Below are positions 25,099-34,221 of a stretch of DNA of 64,000 nt, piece by piece. Position 1 is the first letter of the stretch; each line of letters starts with the position of its first letter. The notes under the pieces were generated by a model. The model saw only the letters and a list, made by a program, of their open reading frames with translations, was not told the DNA's origin and did no database searches. Origin of the DNA: Rhodospirillaceae bacterium (GTDB lineage Bacteria > Pseudomonadota > Alphaproteobacteria > SHVZ01); assembly GCA_016792585.1 (NCBI GenBank), contig JAEULB010000100.1:28247-92246 (forward strand), in the 5' to 3' direction. The translations under genes were made by a program, and so were the position numbers.

Positions 25099-26967
25099 GT
25101 GCTTCTTTCGATCGCCACCGTCTGCCTCTCCGGCACCCTCGACGAGAAGCTCGAGGCGATCGCCCAGGCCGGCTTCACCGGCGTCGAGATCTTCGAGAAC
25201 GACCTGCTGACCTTCGACGGCTCGCCGGCCGATGTCCGCCGGATCGTCGCCGACCTGGGCCTGAAGATCGTCACCTTCCAGCCGTTCCGCGACTTCGAAG
25301 GCATGCCCGAGCCGCAGCGCAGCCGCACCTTCGACCGCGCCGAGCGCAAGTTCGACGTGATGCAGGAGCTCGGCTGCGACCTCCTGATGATCTGCAGCAA
25401 CGTGGCGCCGGATTCCCTCGGCGGCATCGACCGCGCCGCGGAGGATTTCCGCGAGCTCGGCGGCCGCGCCGCCGCGCGCGGCTTCCGCGTCGCCTACGAG
25501 GCGCTGGCCTGGGGGCGCCACGTCAACGACTACCGGGATGCCTGGGAGATCGTGCGCCGCGCCGACCATCCGTCGGTCGGCCTCGTGCTCGACACCTTCC
25601 ACACCTTCGCGCGCAAGACCGATCTGAAGCCGATCCGGGCGATCCCGAAGGACCGGATCTTCCTGGTCCAGGTCGCCGACGCGCCCCAACTCGACATGGA
25701 CTATCTCTCCTGGAGCCGGCATTTCCGCTGCCTGCCGGGCCAGGGCGACTTCGCGCTCGGCGATTTCATGGCGTCGCTCCAGGCGACCGGCTTCGACGGG
25801 CTCCTGTCGCTCGAGATCTTCAACGATCGTTTCCGTGCCGGCTCGACCCGCGCCGTCGCGGTCGACGGCCACCGCTCGCTCCTCTTCATGCTGGACGAGC
25901 TCCGGCAGCGGACCGGGCAGGCGATCCCGGAGGTGCCGGTGCTGCCCGGGCGCGTCGCCTGCCGAGGCGTCGAGTTCGTCGAGTTCGCGGTCGACGATGC
26001 GTTCCAGCCGGGGTTCGAGACGCTGCTGCGCGGGCTTGGCTTCCGCCGATCCGGCGTGCATCGCTCCAAGGCCGTCACCCGCTGGAGCCAGGGGGGCATC
26101 AACTTCGTGCTCAATGCCGAGAAGGAAGGCTTCGCCCACTCCTTCGCGGTTGCCCATGGTCCGTCGGTCTGCGCGATGGCGCTCAGGGTCGATGACGCCG
26201 ATGCGGCGATGACGCGGGCCGGCGCGCTGCTCGATCAGAGCTATCGCGGCCGCATCGGCCCGGGCGAGCTCGAGATCCCGGCGCTCCGCGGCCTCGGCGG
26301 CAGCCTGCTCTACTTCGTCGACGAGAAGCGCGCATCGCTCTGGGAGACCGACTTCGCGCCTGCTGCCGACGATGCGCCGCCGGCCGGCCTCACCCGGATC
26401 GACCACGTGCAGCAGTCGATGCAGTACGAGGAGATGCTCACCTGGCTCCTCTTCTATGCTTCGCTGCTCGACGTGCACAAGTCGCCGGTCCAGGACGTGC
26501 TCGACCCCGGCGGCATCGTCCACAGCCAGGTGGTTCAGACGGCCGACGGCGCGCTCAGGCTGGTGCTGAACGCCTCGCAGAGCCAGCGCACGATGTCGGC
26601 CCGCTTCCTCGACGGCATCCTGGGCTCCGGCGTGCAGCACATCGCGCTCGCCACCGACGACATCTTCGCGACCGTCGAGCGGCTCAAGGCGGGCGGCGTC
26701 GACCTGCTGCCGATCCCCGAGAACTACTACGAAGATCTTGAAGCCAAGGGCCTCGCGCTCGAAGAGATCGAGCGCATGCGCGGGGCGAACATCCTCTACG
26801 ACCGCGACGGAAGCGCCGAATACTGGCAGGTCTATACGAAGAGCCTCGCAGACGGCTTCTTCTTCGAGATCGTCGAGCGCCTGGACTACCAGGGGTTCGG
26901 CGCGGCGAACGCCCCGATCCGGCTGGCCGCCCAGACCCGTTTCGCGCGCAAGCCGCAGCACCTTTGA
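25099..26967 (+). CDS. quiC: 3-dehydroshikimate dehydratase, QuiC-type fusion
   Basis: A 622-residue protein that starts with GTG one base after the aroQ stop. Residues about 1-280 form a sugar-isomerase-like TIM barrel with the dehydroshikimate dehydratase metal site region (EALAWGRHVND, LVLDTFH). Residues about 290-620 form a 4-hydroxyphenylpyruvate-dioxygenase-like domain with the His-His-Glu metal set (DHVQQS, QHIALA, FFEIVER). This two-domain architecture is known for QuiC1-type enzymes, which make protocatechuate from 3-dehydroshikimate. The second domain's own activity is unclear. It is the last gene of the operon and links quinate/shikimate to protocatechuate ring cleavage. Confidence 0.9.
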   Translation: MLLSIATVCLSGTLDEKLEAIAQAGFTGVEIFENDLLTFDGSPADVRRIVADLGLKIVTFQPFRDFEGMPEPQRSRTFDRAERKFDVMQELGCDLLMICSNVAPDSLGGIDRAAEDFRELGGRAAARGFRVAYEALAWGRHVNDYRDAWEIVRRADHPSVGLVLDTFHTFARKTDLKPIRAIPKDRIFLVQVADAPQLDMDYLSWSRHFRCLPGQGDFALGDFMASLQATGFDGLLSLEIFNDRFRAGSTRAVAVDGHRSLLFMLDELRQRTGQAIPEVPVLPGRVACRGVEFVEFAVDDAFQPGFETLLRGLGFRRSGVHRSKAVTRWSQGGINFVLNAEKEGFAHSFAVAHGPSVCAMALRVDDADAAMTRAGALLDQSYRGRIGPGELEIPALRGLGGSLLYFVDEKRASLWETDFAPAADDAPPAGLTRIDHVQQSMQYEEMLTWLLFYASLLDVHKSPVQDVLDPGGIVHSQVVQTADGALRLVLNASQSQRTMSARFLDGILGSGVQHIALATDDIFATVERLKAGGVDLLPIPENYYEDLEAKGLALEEIERMRGANILYDRDGSAEYWQVYTKSLADGFFFEIVERLDYQGFGAANAPIRLAAQTRFARKPQHL

Positions 26968-26976
26968 GGGAGTGAC

Positions 26977-27000
26977 GATCGCGCCTATCATCGCGCGATC
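26977..27000. repeat. Inverted repeat between quiC and the second gamma-glutamyltransferase
   Basis: Arms GATCGCGC (26977-26984) and GCGCGATC (26993-27000) around an 8-base loop. It starts ten bases after the quiC stop and may end or pause the operon, but there is no T run. It could also be a regulator site for the downstream gene. Confidence 0.55.
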
Positions 27001-27024
27001 CGGTCCCTCTCCAAAGGCAATCCC

Positions 27025-28611
27025 ATGCGCGTCCGCGACTTCTATGCCGGCCGGTCGGCGATCTATGCGGACCACGGCATCGTGGCTTCCGCCAGCCCGC
27101 GGGCGACGCTGGCCGGGCTCGACATGCTGCGCTCGGGCGGCAATGCGATCGACGCGGCGCTGACCACGATCGCGATGCTCTGCGTGATCGAGCAGGGCTC
27201 GACCGGCATCGGCGGCGACTGCTTCGTCCTCTATTCGCCGAAGGCGGGAAAGCCGATCGGGCTCAACGGCTCGGGCCGGGCGCCGAAGGCGGCGACGCCG
27301 GAATGGTACGCGGCGAAGGGCATCAAGAAGATAGAGATGCAGACGCCGCATGCGGTGACGGTCCCGGGTGCGATCGACGCCTGGTGCCGGCTGCATGCCG
27401 ACCACGGTACGAGGCCGCTCGAAGAGATCTTCGCGCCGGCGATCGAGGCGGCCGAGCAGGGCTTCCGGCTCACACCTCGGATCGGCACCGAGTGGAAGAA
27501 GCTGACCGCGAAGCTCTCGGTCGATCCGGACACCAGGCGGATCTACGTGCCGAACGGTGCGGTGCCGGCGATCGGCGACACGCACAGGCTGCCGGAACTC
27601 GGCGCCACCTTGCGCAAGATCTCCAAGCAGGGCCGCGACGGCTTCTACAAGGGCGACGTTGCCAAGGACATTGTCGACAAGCTCCGAAGCGTCGGCGGTC
27701 TCCATACGATGGAGGATTTCGAGGCATCGAAGCCCGACTACGTGACGCCGATCTCGACCAAATACCGCGGCCATGACGTCTACGAGATCCCGCCGAACGG
27801 GCAGGGGATTACCGCGCTGATCATGATGAACGTGCTGCAGGGCTACGACTACGGCAGCGACAAATACAGCCAGGCCGACCGGCTGCACCTGCTGAGCGAG
27901 GCGGCGAAGCACGCCTACCGTCTTCGCAACAAGCACGTCGCCGACATGGCCTTCGCCGACGTGCCGGTCGACCGGATGCTCTCGACCCAGGAGGCGGAGT
28001 CGATCCGCGCCCAGATCGATATGGCCAAGGCCGGCGCCGTTACCAGGGACGACTTCATTCAGCACAAGGACACGACCTACCTCTGCGTCGTCGACAAGGA
28101 CCGGAACGCGGTCTCGCTGATCAACTCGCTCTACTCGCACTACGGCTCGGGCATCACCGCGCCGAAATCGGGCGTGATCCTGCAGAATCGCGGCGAGGGC
28201 TTCGTGCTGCGGGAAGGCCACCCCAACTGCATCGCGCCGGGCAAGCGGCCGATGCACACGATCATTCCGGCGATGATGGCGAAGGATGGCAAGACGGTGA
28301 TGCCTTTCGGCGTCATGGGCGGCGACTTCCAGCCGATCGGCCACACCACGGTCGTGACCGGCATGCTCGATTTCGGCATGGACCCGCAGGATGCGATCGC
28401 CCAGCCGCGCGCCTTTCCTTACGAGGGCAAGGTCCAGCTCGAGCCGGCGATCCCGGAAAGCGTCGCCGAGGACCTCCGCAAGCGCGGCCACAAGGTCGAA
28501 CGCACGGATTCGCCCCCCGGCGGCGGCCAGGCGATCTGGATCGACCATGACCGTGGCGTGCTGATCGGCGGCTCCGAACCCCGCAAGGACGGCTGCGCCT
28601 TCGGCTACTGA
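27025..28611 (+). CDS. Gamma-glutamyltransferase family protein (second copy)
   Basis: A 528-residue Ntn-hydrolase. The autoprocessing motif DTTYL places the nucleophile Thr at about residue 350, similar to the first copy at 4719-6320. Glycine-rich substrate loop (GSGITAPKSG) and the PGKRPMHTIIPAM stretch are typical of GgtA-like amide hydrolases rather than classical GGT. No signal peptide is seen. It is followed by HyuB and HyuA genes on the same strand with gaps of 62 bases and an overlap, suggesting shared use of gamma-glutamyl, lactam or oxoproline-type compounds (inference). No long run of identity with copy one was noticed. Confidence 0.88.
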   Translation: MRVRDFYAGRSAIYADHGIVASASPRATLAGLDMLRSGGNAIDAALTTIAMLCVIEQGSTGIGGDCFVLYSPKAGKPIGLNGSGRAPKAATPEWYAAKGIKKIEMQTPHAVTVPGAIDAWCRLHADHGTRPLEEIFAPAIEAAEQGFRLTPRIGTEWKKLTAKLSVDPDTRRIYVPNGAVPAIGDTHRLPELGATLRKISKQGRDGFYKGDVAKDIVDKLRSVGGLHTMEDFEASKPDYVTPISTKYRGHDVYEIPPNGQGITALIMMNVLQGYDYGSDKYSQADRLHLLSEAAKHAYRLRNKHVADMAFADVPVDRMLSTQEAESIRAQIDMAKAGAVTRDDFIQHKDTTYLCVVDKDRNAVSLINSLYSHYGSGITAPKSGVILQNRGEGFVLREGHPNCIAPGKRPMHTIIPAMMAKDGKTVMPFGVMGGDFQPIGHTTVVTGMLDFGMDPQDAIAQPRAFPYEGKVQLEPAIPESVAEDLRKRGHKVERTDSPPGGGQAIWIDHDRGVLIGGSEPRKDGCAFGY

Positions 28612-28673
28612 CGCCTCGGCTTGCCAGGATCGGCGGATTCCAGCCTAATCGCGTCGCCCTTGGGGGAGGCAAG

Positions 28674-30371
28674 ATGACCGCCGCCGATCCGATCGTCGCC
28701 TCGGTGATCCAGCACCGTCTCTTCGCCATCGTCGAGGAGATGGGCGAGGCGATGCTGCGCACCTCGTACTCGCAGATCCTGAATTCGAGCCGCGACTTCT
28801 CGACCGGGCTCTGCGACCTGCAGGGGCGGCTCATCGCGCAGGCCGAGCACGTGCCGATCCATGTCGGCGCGCTGCCGTGGGCGGCAAAGGCGGTGACCGA
28901 TTTCTTCGGTGCCGACATCAATCCCGGCGACGTGTTCCTGCTGAACGATCCCTATCACGGCGGCAACCACCTGCCGGACCTGACCGCCTTCGTGCCGGTG
29001 TTCGAGAACGGCAAGCCGACCTTCTGGTCGATCAACCGCTCGCACCAGTCCGACATCGGCGGCGCCACGCACGGCGCCTACAACGCGGCGGCGACCGAGA
29101 TCTGGCAGGAAGGCCTCAGGATCACGCCGCTCCGGCTCTACGACAAGGGCGAGCTTCGCCGCGACGTCTACGAGATGATCGTGACCAACGTCCGCCATCC
29201 GCGCGACTTCCGCGGCGACCTGGCGGCGATGATCGGCTCGGCCCGCATCGGCGAGCGCCGCATGCAGGCGCTGATCGACGAGTTCGGCTCCGAAGAGGCG
29301 CATGTCGCGATCGAGACGATCCTGGACTCGGCCGAGCGCCAGGCCCGTGCCGTGATCGCGAGCTGGAAGGACGGCGTCTACAAGGGCGAGGCGATCCTCG
29401 ACGATGACGGCCACATCTATCGCGACGTCCATATCCGCGCGACGGTGACCAAGAAGGGCAGCGATCTCACGATCGACCTGACGGATTCGCATCCGCAGGT
29501 GATCGGCTTCATCAACTCGTCATACCCGAACATGCGCTCGGCCGTGGCGATGGCGCTGGCCTATCTGATCGATCCGCACACGCCGAAGAACGACGGCACG
29601 TTCCGGCCGCTGACCGTGCTCGCCGAACCGGGCACGGTGGTCTGGGCCAATCCCGGCGCGCCGGTGACGCTGGCGACCAACCACTGCGCGCAAGAGATCA
29701 TGGAGGCGATCATCAAGGCGTTGGCGCCGGCCTGCCCCGATCGCGTGATGGCAGGCTGGGGCCGTCGCTTCCGGATCGCGATCCAGGGCAAGGACCCGCG
29801 CCTCGGCCGGCCTTTCATCTGGCACCTGTTCCAGGCGCGGCCGGGCGGCGGCGGCTCCTCGGCCGGCGACGGCTGGCCCGGCGGCGGCGAATGGCAGGCG
29901 GCGGGCGGCATCAAGTTCGGCTCGCTCGAAGTGACCGAGGTCCGCTTCCCGCTGTTCTTCGAGCGCCACGAGTTCCGCGCCGACTCCGGCGGCGACGGCA
30001 AGTTCCGAGGCGGGCCGGGCTGCGTGCTCGACCTCCGGATGGAGATCGACGAGCCGGCCCTCGGCAATACCGCCGGCGACGGTGCGCGCTACGGTTCCTG
30101 CGGGCTGCTCGGCGGCAAGGACGGCCTGCCGCATCGCTATGTGCTGAAGTCGAAGCGCCGGCCCGATCGCGTGATCAAGACCAAGGAAGTCGGCATCGAG
30201 ATCCGGCCGGGCGACGTCTTCCACATCCTGTCTGCGGGCGGCGGCGGCTGGGGACCGGGCAAGGAACGTGCCGAAGGCGCCCGTGCGATCGACGTGGTGA
30301 ACGGCTTCGTCTCGCGCAAGGCGAAGCCGAAGAAGAAGCCTGCGGCGAAGAAGAAGCGGCGGGCGTCATGA
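28674..30371 (+). CDS. hyuB: Hydantoinase B / 5-oxoprolinase subunit family protein
   Basis: A 565-residue HyuB-type subunit of an ATP-dependent lactam- or hydantoin-opening enzyme, or of acetone carboxylase-like systems. Family segments are LNDPYHGGNHLPDL and the RGGPGC region near residue 450. The C-terminus is lysine-rich (KKKPAAKKKRR). It overlaps HyuA by four bases (ATGA), so the two are translated together and should form a complex. The substrate cannot be assigned from sequence. Confidence 0.9.
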   Translation: MTAADPIVASVIQHRLFAIVEEMGEAMLRTSYSQILNSSRDFSTGLCDLQGRLIAQAEHVPIHVGALPWAAKAVTDFFGADINPGDVFLLNDPYHGGNHLPDLTAFVPVFENGKPTFWSINRSHQSDIGGATHGAYNAAATEIWQEGLRITPLRLYDKGELRRDVYEMIVTNVRHPRDFRGDLAAMIGSARIGERRMQALIDEFGSEEAHVAIETILDSAERQARAVIASWKDGVYKGEAILDDDGHIYRDVHIRATVTKKGSDLTIDLTDSHPQVIGFINSSYPNMRSAVAMALAYLIDPHTPKNDGTFRPLTVLAEPGTVVWANPGAPVTLATNHCAQEIMEAIIKALAPACPDRVMAGWGRRFRIAIQGKDPRLGRPFIWHLFQARPGGGGSSAGDGWPGGGEWQAAGGIKFGSLEVTEVRFPLFFERHEFRADSGGDGKFRGGPGCVLDLRMEIDEPALGNTAGDGARYGSCGLLGGKDGLPHRYVLKSKRRPDRVIKTKEVGIEIRPGDVFHILSAGGGGWGPGKERAEGARAIDVVNGFVSRKAKPKKKPAAKKKRRAS

Positions 30372-32413
30372 TCCGGATCGGCATCGATGTCGGCGGCACC
30401 TTCACCGACCTGGTCGCGGTCGACGAGAGCGGCCGCTCGATCCTCGCCAAGGCGGCCTCGACGCCGTCAGACCCGTCGATCGGCGTGCTCGACGGCCTCG
30501 CGCGGTTGGCTGAGCTCTTGGAGACCGATCTCGCCGGCCTCTTCGCCAAGACCGACCGCATCGTCCACGGCACCACGGTCGCGACCAACGCCCTGCTCGA
30601 GCGGAAGGGCGCCAAGGTCGGGCTGCTGACGACCGACGGCCATCGCGACGTGATCGAGATGCGCGAAGGCCTCAAGGACGACCGCTACAATCTCCGCATG
30701 CCCGCACCCGAGCCGCTGGTGCCGAGAGCACTCCGTCTCGGCGTCAAGGAGCGCATCCGCGCCGACGGCAGGGTCGGAACGCCGCTCGACCGCAAGTCGC
30801 TCGACCGCGCGGTGGCGACGCTGAAGAAGGAAGGCGTCGAGTCGGTCGCCGTCTGCTACCTGCACGCCTATCGCGATCCGCGCCACGAGAAGGCGACGGG
30901 CAAGGCGGTCCGGCGGGCGATGAAGGACGCCTATGTCTCGCTGTCGTCCGAGGTCTTCCCGCAGATCAAGGAGTTCCAGCGGGTCTCGACCACGGTCGTG
31001 AACGCCTATGTCGGCCCGATCCTGTCGCGCTACCTGACGCGGCTGGAGAAGCGGCTCAAGGACGCGGGCTATTCGGGCCCGGTGCTGATCATCCAATCCC
31101 ATGGCGGCGTGACGCCGATCGACGAGGCGATCCGTCTCGCCGCCGGCTCGGTGCTGTCCGGTCCCGCCGGCGGCGTCGCCGGGTCGCGCTATGCCGCGAG
31201 CCTGATCGGCTCCGGCGACCTGATCCCCTTCGACATGGGCGGCACCTCGACCGACATCTCGCTGATCGTGAACGGCGAGCCGTCGCTGGCGCCTGACCGA
31301 AGCGTCGGCGGCCAGAAGGTGGCGCTGAACAGTCTCGACATCGTCAGCCTCGGGGCCGGCGGCGGCTCGATCGGGCGCGTCGATGCCGGTGGGCTTCTCT
31401 ATGTCGGGCCGGAAAGCGCCGGCGCACAGCCCGGCCCCGCCTGCTACGGCCGTGGCGGCACGCTCGCCACCGTGACGGATGCGAACCTGGCGCTGGGCTA
31501 TCTCGATGCCGGCAACTTCCTCGGTGGCCGCGCCAAGCTCGACGTCGCCGCGGCCGAGGGCGCTCTCGACCGCCTGGCCAAGGAATTGAAGGTCGATCGC
31601 GTCGCCGCCGCTTCCGGCGTGCACCGGGTCGTCAACACCAACATGGCCGAGGGCATACGCCTCGTCTCGGTCCGCCGCGGCGTCGATCCGCGCCGCTTCG
31701 CGCTGCTGTCCTTCGGCGGTGCCGCCGGACTGCATGCGACCGACGTGGCGCGACAGCTCGACCTCACGCGGGTGATCGTGCCGCGTGTCGCCGCGGTTCT
31801 CTCCGCCTGGGGCATGCTGGCGACCGACCTCCGCTACGAGGTCGCGCGCACGCATATCGGCGACGCCAAGCAGCTGAGCCCCGCCGCGTTGAAGAAGCTC
31901 TACGAGGAGATGGCGGCCGAAGGCCGCGCGCGCCTGCCGGCCACCTTCGACGGTCCGATCCGCATCCACTACGGCGCCGACATGCGCTATGGCGAGCAGA
32001 TCTTCGAGGTCGCGGTGCCACTCGATGGCGTCGACTGGACTGCCGACGACCCGATGCCCGAGATCGTCGAGCGCTTTCACCAGCGCCACACCGATCTCTT
32101 CACCTATGCGCTCCGCGACCAGGAGGTGGTGCTGGTCAATGCCCGCGTCGCGGTCGTCGGCGTGCTGCCCGACCTGCCGAAGGAGCCGACGCTGCCGGAT
32201 CGCGTGACTTCGCAGCCGATGGCGCGCCGCCGCATCCATCTCGACCGGTGGATCGAGGCGCCGGTCTACGACTTCGACGCGGTCGCTCGCGGGCAAGTCA
32301 TCGACGGACCGGCGATCGTCGAGTCGGCGACGACGACCGTGCTGCTGCGCAAGGGCGACCGTGCGACGGTCACGCCGGAAGGCTGGCTCGACATCGCCGT
32401 ACCGCGACGCTGA
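30368..32413 (+). CDS. hyuA: Hydantoinase A / 5-oxoprolinase subunit family protein
   Basis: A 681-residue ATP-using subunit. The N-terminal actin-like phosphate loop GIDVGGTFTDLV (residues 5-16), VHGTTVATNALLERKGA and FDMGGTSTDIS are classic HyuA signatures. It works with HyuB to open an amide or lactam ring with ATP hydrolysis. A real start at 30368 is fixed by the overlap; the longer frame upstream is a shadow of hyuB. The nearest context is a gamma-glutamyltransferase and a hydrolase. Confidence 0.93.
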   Translation: MIRIGIDVGGTFTDLVAVDESGRSILAKAASTPSDPSIGVLDGLARLAELLETDLAGLFAKTDRIVHGTTVATNALLERKGAKVGLLTTDGHRDVIEMREGLKDDRYNLRMPAPEPLVPRALRLGVKERIRADGRVGTPLDRKSLDRAVATLKKEGVESVAVCYLHAYRDPRHEKATGKAVRRAMKDAYVSLSSEVFPQIKEFQRVSTTVVNAYVGPILSRYLTRLEKRLKDAGYSGPVLIIQSHGGVTPIDEAIRLAAGSVLSGPAGGVAGSRYAASLIGSGDLIPFDMGGTSTDISLIVNGEPSLAPDRSVGGQKVALNSLDIVSLGAGGGSIGRVDAGGLLYVGPESAGAQPGPACYGRGGTLATVTDANLALGYLDAGNFLGGRAKLDVAAAEGALDRLAKELKVDRVAAASGVHRVVNTNMAEGIRLVSVRRGVDPRRFALLSFGGAAGLHATDVARQLDLTRVIVPRVAAVLSAWGMLATDLRYEVARTHIGDAKQLSPAALKKLYEEMAAEGRARLPATFDGPIRIHYGADMRYGEQIFEVAVPLDGVDWTADDPMPEIVERFHQRHTDLFTYALRDQEVVLVNARVAVVGVLPDLPKEPTLPDRVTSQPMARRRIHLDRWIEAPVYDFDAVARGQVIDGPAIVESATTTVLLRKGDRATVTPEGWLDIAVPRR

Positions 32414-32422
32414 GAAGGAAGC

Positions 32423-33439
32423 ATGGCAAAGACACAAATCGCCCAGATCGGCGACCTGCCGCTCAAGCTCGGCGGCATGCTGCCGAAGGCCGAGCTTGCC
32501 TATGTCACCTACGGCAAGCTGGCGCCGGACGGGAAGAACGCGATCCTCGTCACCCATGGCTACACGTCGAGCCACCTGTTCATCGACGGCGGCGCCGGGG
32601 CCTCGGAAGGTTCCTGGGGCGCGCTCGCCGGGCCGGGCAAGCCGATCGACACGGACAAGTACTTCGTCGTCTCGTCGAACATGCTGGGCTCGGCGCACGG
32701 CTCGACCGCGCCGCGCAGCATCAATCCGATGACCGGCAAGCCCTACGGCCCGGACTTCCCGACGCTGACGCTGCCGGACATCGTGGGCGCACAGAAGCGC
32801 CTGCTCGACCAGCTCGGCGTGAAAGGCCTGGTCGCGGTCGTCGGGCCTTCCTATGGCGGCTTCCAGGCCTTCACCTGGGGTGTCGAGTATCCGGGCTTCA
32901 TGAAGGGGCTGGTGCCGGTGGTGACCGGCATGCGCCGCCCGCATCAGGCCGATCCCGATGCGACGCTGCGGAAGCTCTCGGCCGATCCGAACTGGAACGG
33001 CGGCCACTACTACGACAAGGGCGGCATCCTGCCGACGATGATCAGGATCCGCGAGGACACGCTCCGGAGCTACGGCACCGACGAGGAGCTGAAGCCCAGG
33101 ATGCCGAACAAGGCCGATCGCGATGCCGAGATCACGCGCCAGGCCCGATCCTGGGCCGAGGCCTTCGACGGCAACTCGATGCTGGCGCTCGGCCGCGCGA
33201 TGGACAGCTACGACGTCTCGCCGGATCTCAAGAAGATCAAGGCCAAGGTGATGTTCGTGATCTCGCGAACCGATGCCTACTTCCCGCCGTCGCTGAAGGA
33301 CGAGGTGATGCCGGCGCTCAAGGCTGCCGGCGTCGACGGCGAGTATGTCGAGATCGACAGCGAGCACGGCCATCTCGCCTCCGGCACTGACGCCGCCAAA
33401 TGGGCGCCGGCGCTCGACCGCTTCATCAAGTCGCTTTGA
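32423..33439 (+). CDS. MetX-like alpha/beta hydrolase
   Basis: A 338-residue enzyme of the homoserine-O-acetyltransferase-like hydrolase family. Nucleophile elbow GPSYGG, later Asp (SRTDAYFPP) and His (EHGHLASG) complete a triad. True MetX proteins usually carry GGSMGG at the elbow, so acyl transfer to homoserine is not assured; amide or ester hydrolysis is possible. It follows hyuA after 9 bases and precedes the nitroreductase gene by 8, hence a probable four- or five-gene operon. Confidence 0.85.
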   Translation: MAKTQIAQIGDLPLKLGGMLPKAELAYVTYGKLAPDGKNAILVTHGYTSSHLFIDGGAGASEGSWGALAGPGKPIDTDKYFVVSSNMLGSAHGSTAPRSINPMTGKPYGPDFPTLTLPDIVGAQKRLLDQLGVKGLVAVVGPSYGGFQAFTWGVEYPGFMKGLVPVVTGMRRPHQADPDATLRKLSADPNWNGGHYYDKGGILPTMIRIREDTLRSYGTDEELKPRMPNKADRDAEITRQARSWAEAFDGNSMLALGRAMDSYDVSPDLKKIKAKVMFVISRTDAYFPPSLKDEVMPALKAAGVDGEYVEIDSEHGHLASGTDAAKWAPALDRFIKSL

Positions 33440-33447
33440 GAGCTTTC

Positions 33448-34221
33448 ATGCCCGATTCCCAGCCGACCTACGCCAGCGAGACAATCGAGCTTCTGCACAG
33501 GCGCGTCAGCGTGCGCCGCTACAAGCCCGACCCGGTACCGGAAGCGATGGTCGAGGCGATCCTAAAGGCGGCGTTCCGCGCACCGACCTCGTCCAACATC
33601 CAGTCCTACTCGGTGGTGGTGGTCCGCGACCGCGAGGTCTTGAGGAAGCTGGCGCCGATCACCAGCCACCAGAGGCATGTGCTTGAGGCGCCGGTGTTCC
33701 TGGCATTCTGCGCCGACCTCACGCGCATCGCCTTCGCGCTCGATCAGCGCGGGCACTCGATCGTCGACAACAACATTGAGACCGGCCTGGTCTCCTCGAT
33801 CGACGCGGCGCTGGTCGGCATGTCGGCGTCGCTCGCCGCCGAGTCGCTCGGCCTCCAGGGCGTCATGATCGGCGCGGTCCGCAACGATGCGTCGGCGAGC
33901 GCGAAGGTCTTGGGCTTGCCCGATCGCGTCTACTGCGTTTTCGGCATGTGCCTGGGCTTTCCGGACGAGGCGCCGGAGCGGAAGCCGCGCATGAGCTACG
34001 CCGGCATGGTCCATTACGACCAGTACGGCAATCAGCCCGGTGCCGGCGACCTGGCCTCGCACCTGGCCTCCTACGACGGCCAGCTCGCGACGCACTATCG
34101 TTCGACCGGGCGCGCCACCACCGACGACTCCTGGACCCACGACATGGACAAGAAGTTCCATCCGTGGCTCCGCGACAAGCTGCGCCAGCAGCTCAAGGAA
34201 CGCGGCTTCGACTTCCGCTAG
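33448..34221 (+). CDS. Nitroreductase-family flavoprotein (NfsA-like)
   Basis: A 257-residue FMN enzyme. The FMN-binding opening RRVSVRRYKPDPVP and APTSSNIQSYS, plus GLQGVMIGAVRND, are typical of NfsA/FRP. It uses NAD(P)H to reduce nitro, quinone or flavin substrates. The start at 33448 is chosen over a longer frame that overlaps the hydrolase gene. The stop shares CTAG with that of the convergent histidine kinase gene. Confidence 0.9.
   Translation: MPDSQPTYASETIELLHRRVSVRRYKPDPVPEAMVEAILKAAFRAPTSSNIQSYSVVVVRDREVLRKLAPITSHQRHVLEAPVFLAFCADLTRIAFALDQRGHSIVDNNIETGLVSSIDAALVGMSASLAAESLGLQGVMIGAVRNDASASAKVLGLPDRVYCVFGMCLGFPDEAPERKPRMSYAGMVHYDQYGNQPGAGDLASHLASYDGQLATHYRSTGRATTDDSWTHDMDKKFHPWLRDKLRQQLKERGFDFR

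Noticed and set aside
24892..28548. A minus-strand open frame of 1218 codons opposite the aroQ, quiC and gamma-glutamyltransferase genes
   Set aside because: Its protein is Arg/Asp/Val-rich low-complexity text, the usual antisense shadow of GC-rich coding DNA. The plus strand has clear family motifs throughout.
30467..33373. A minus-strand open frame of 968 codons opposite hyuA and the hydrolase gene
   Set aside because: Same shadow character; no recognisable domain, while HyuA and MetX-like motifs on the plus strand are unambiguous.
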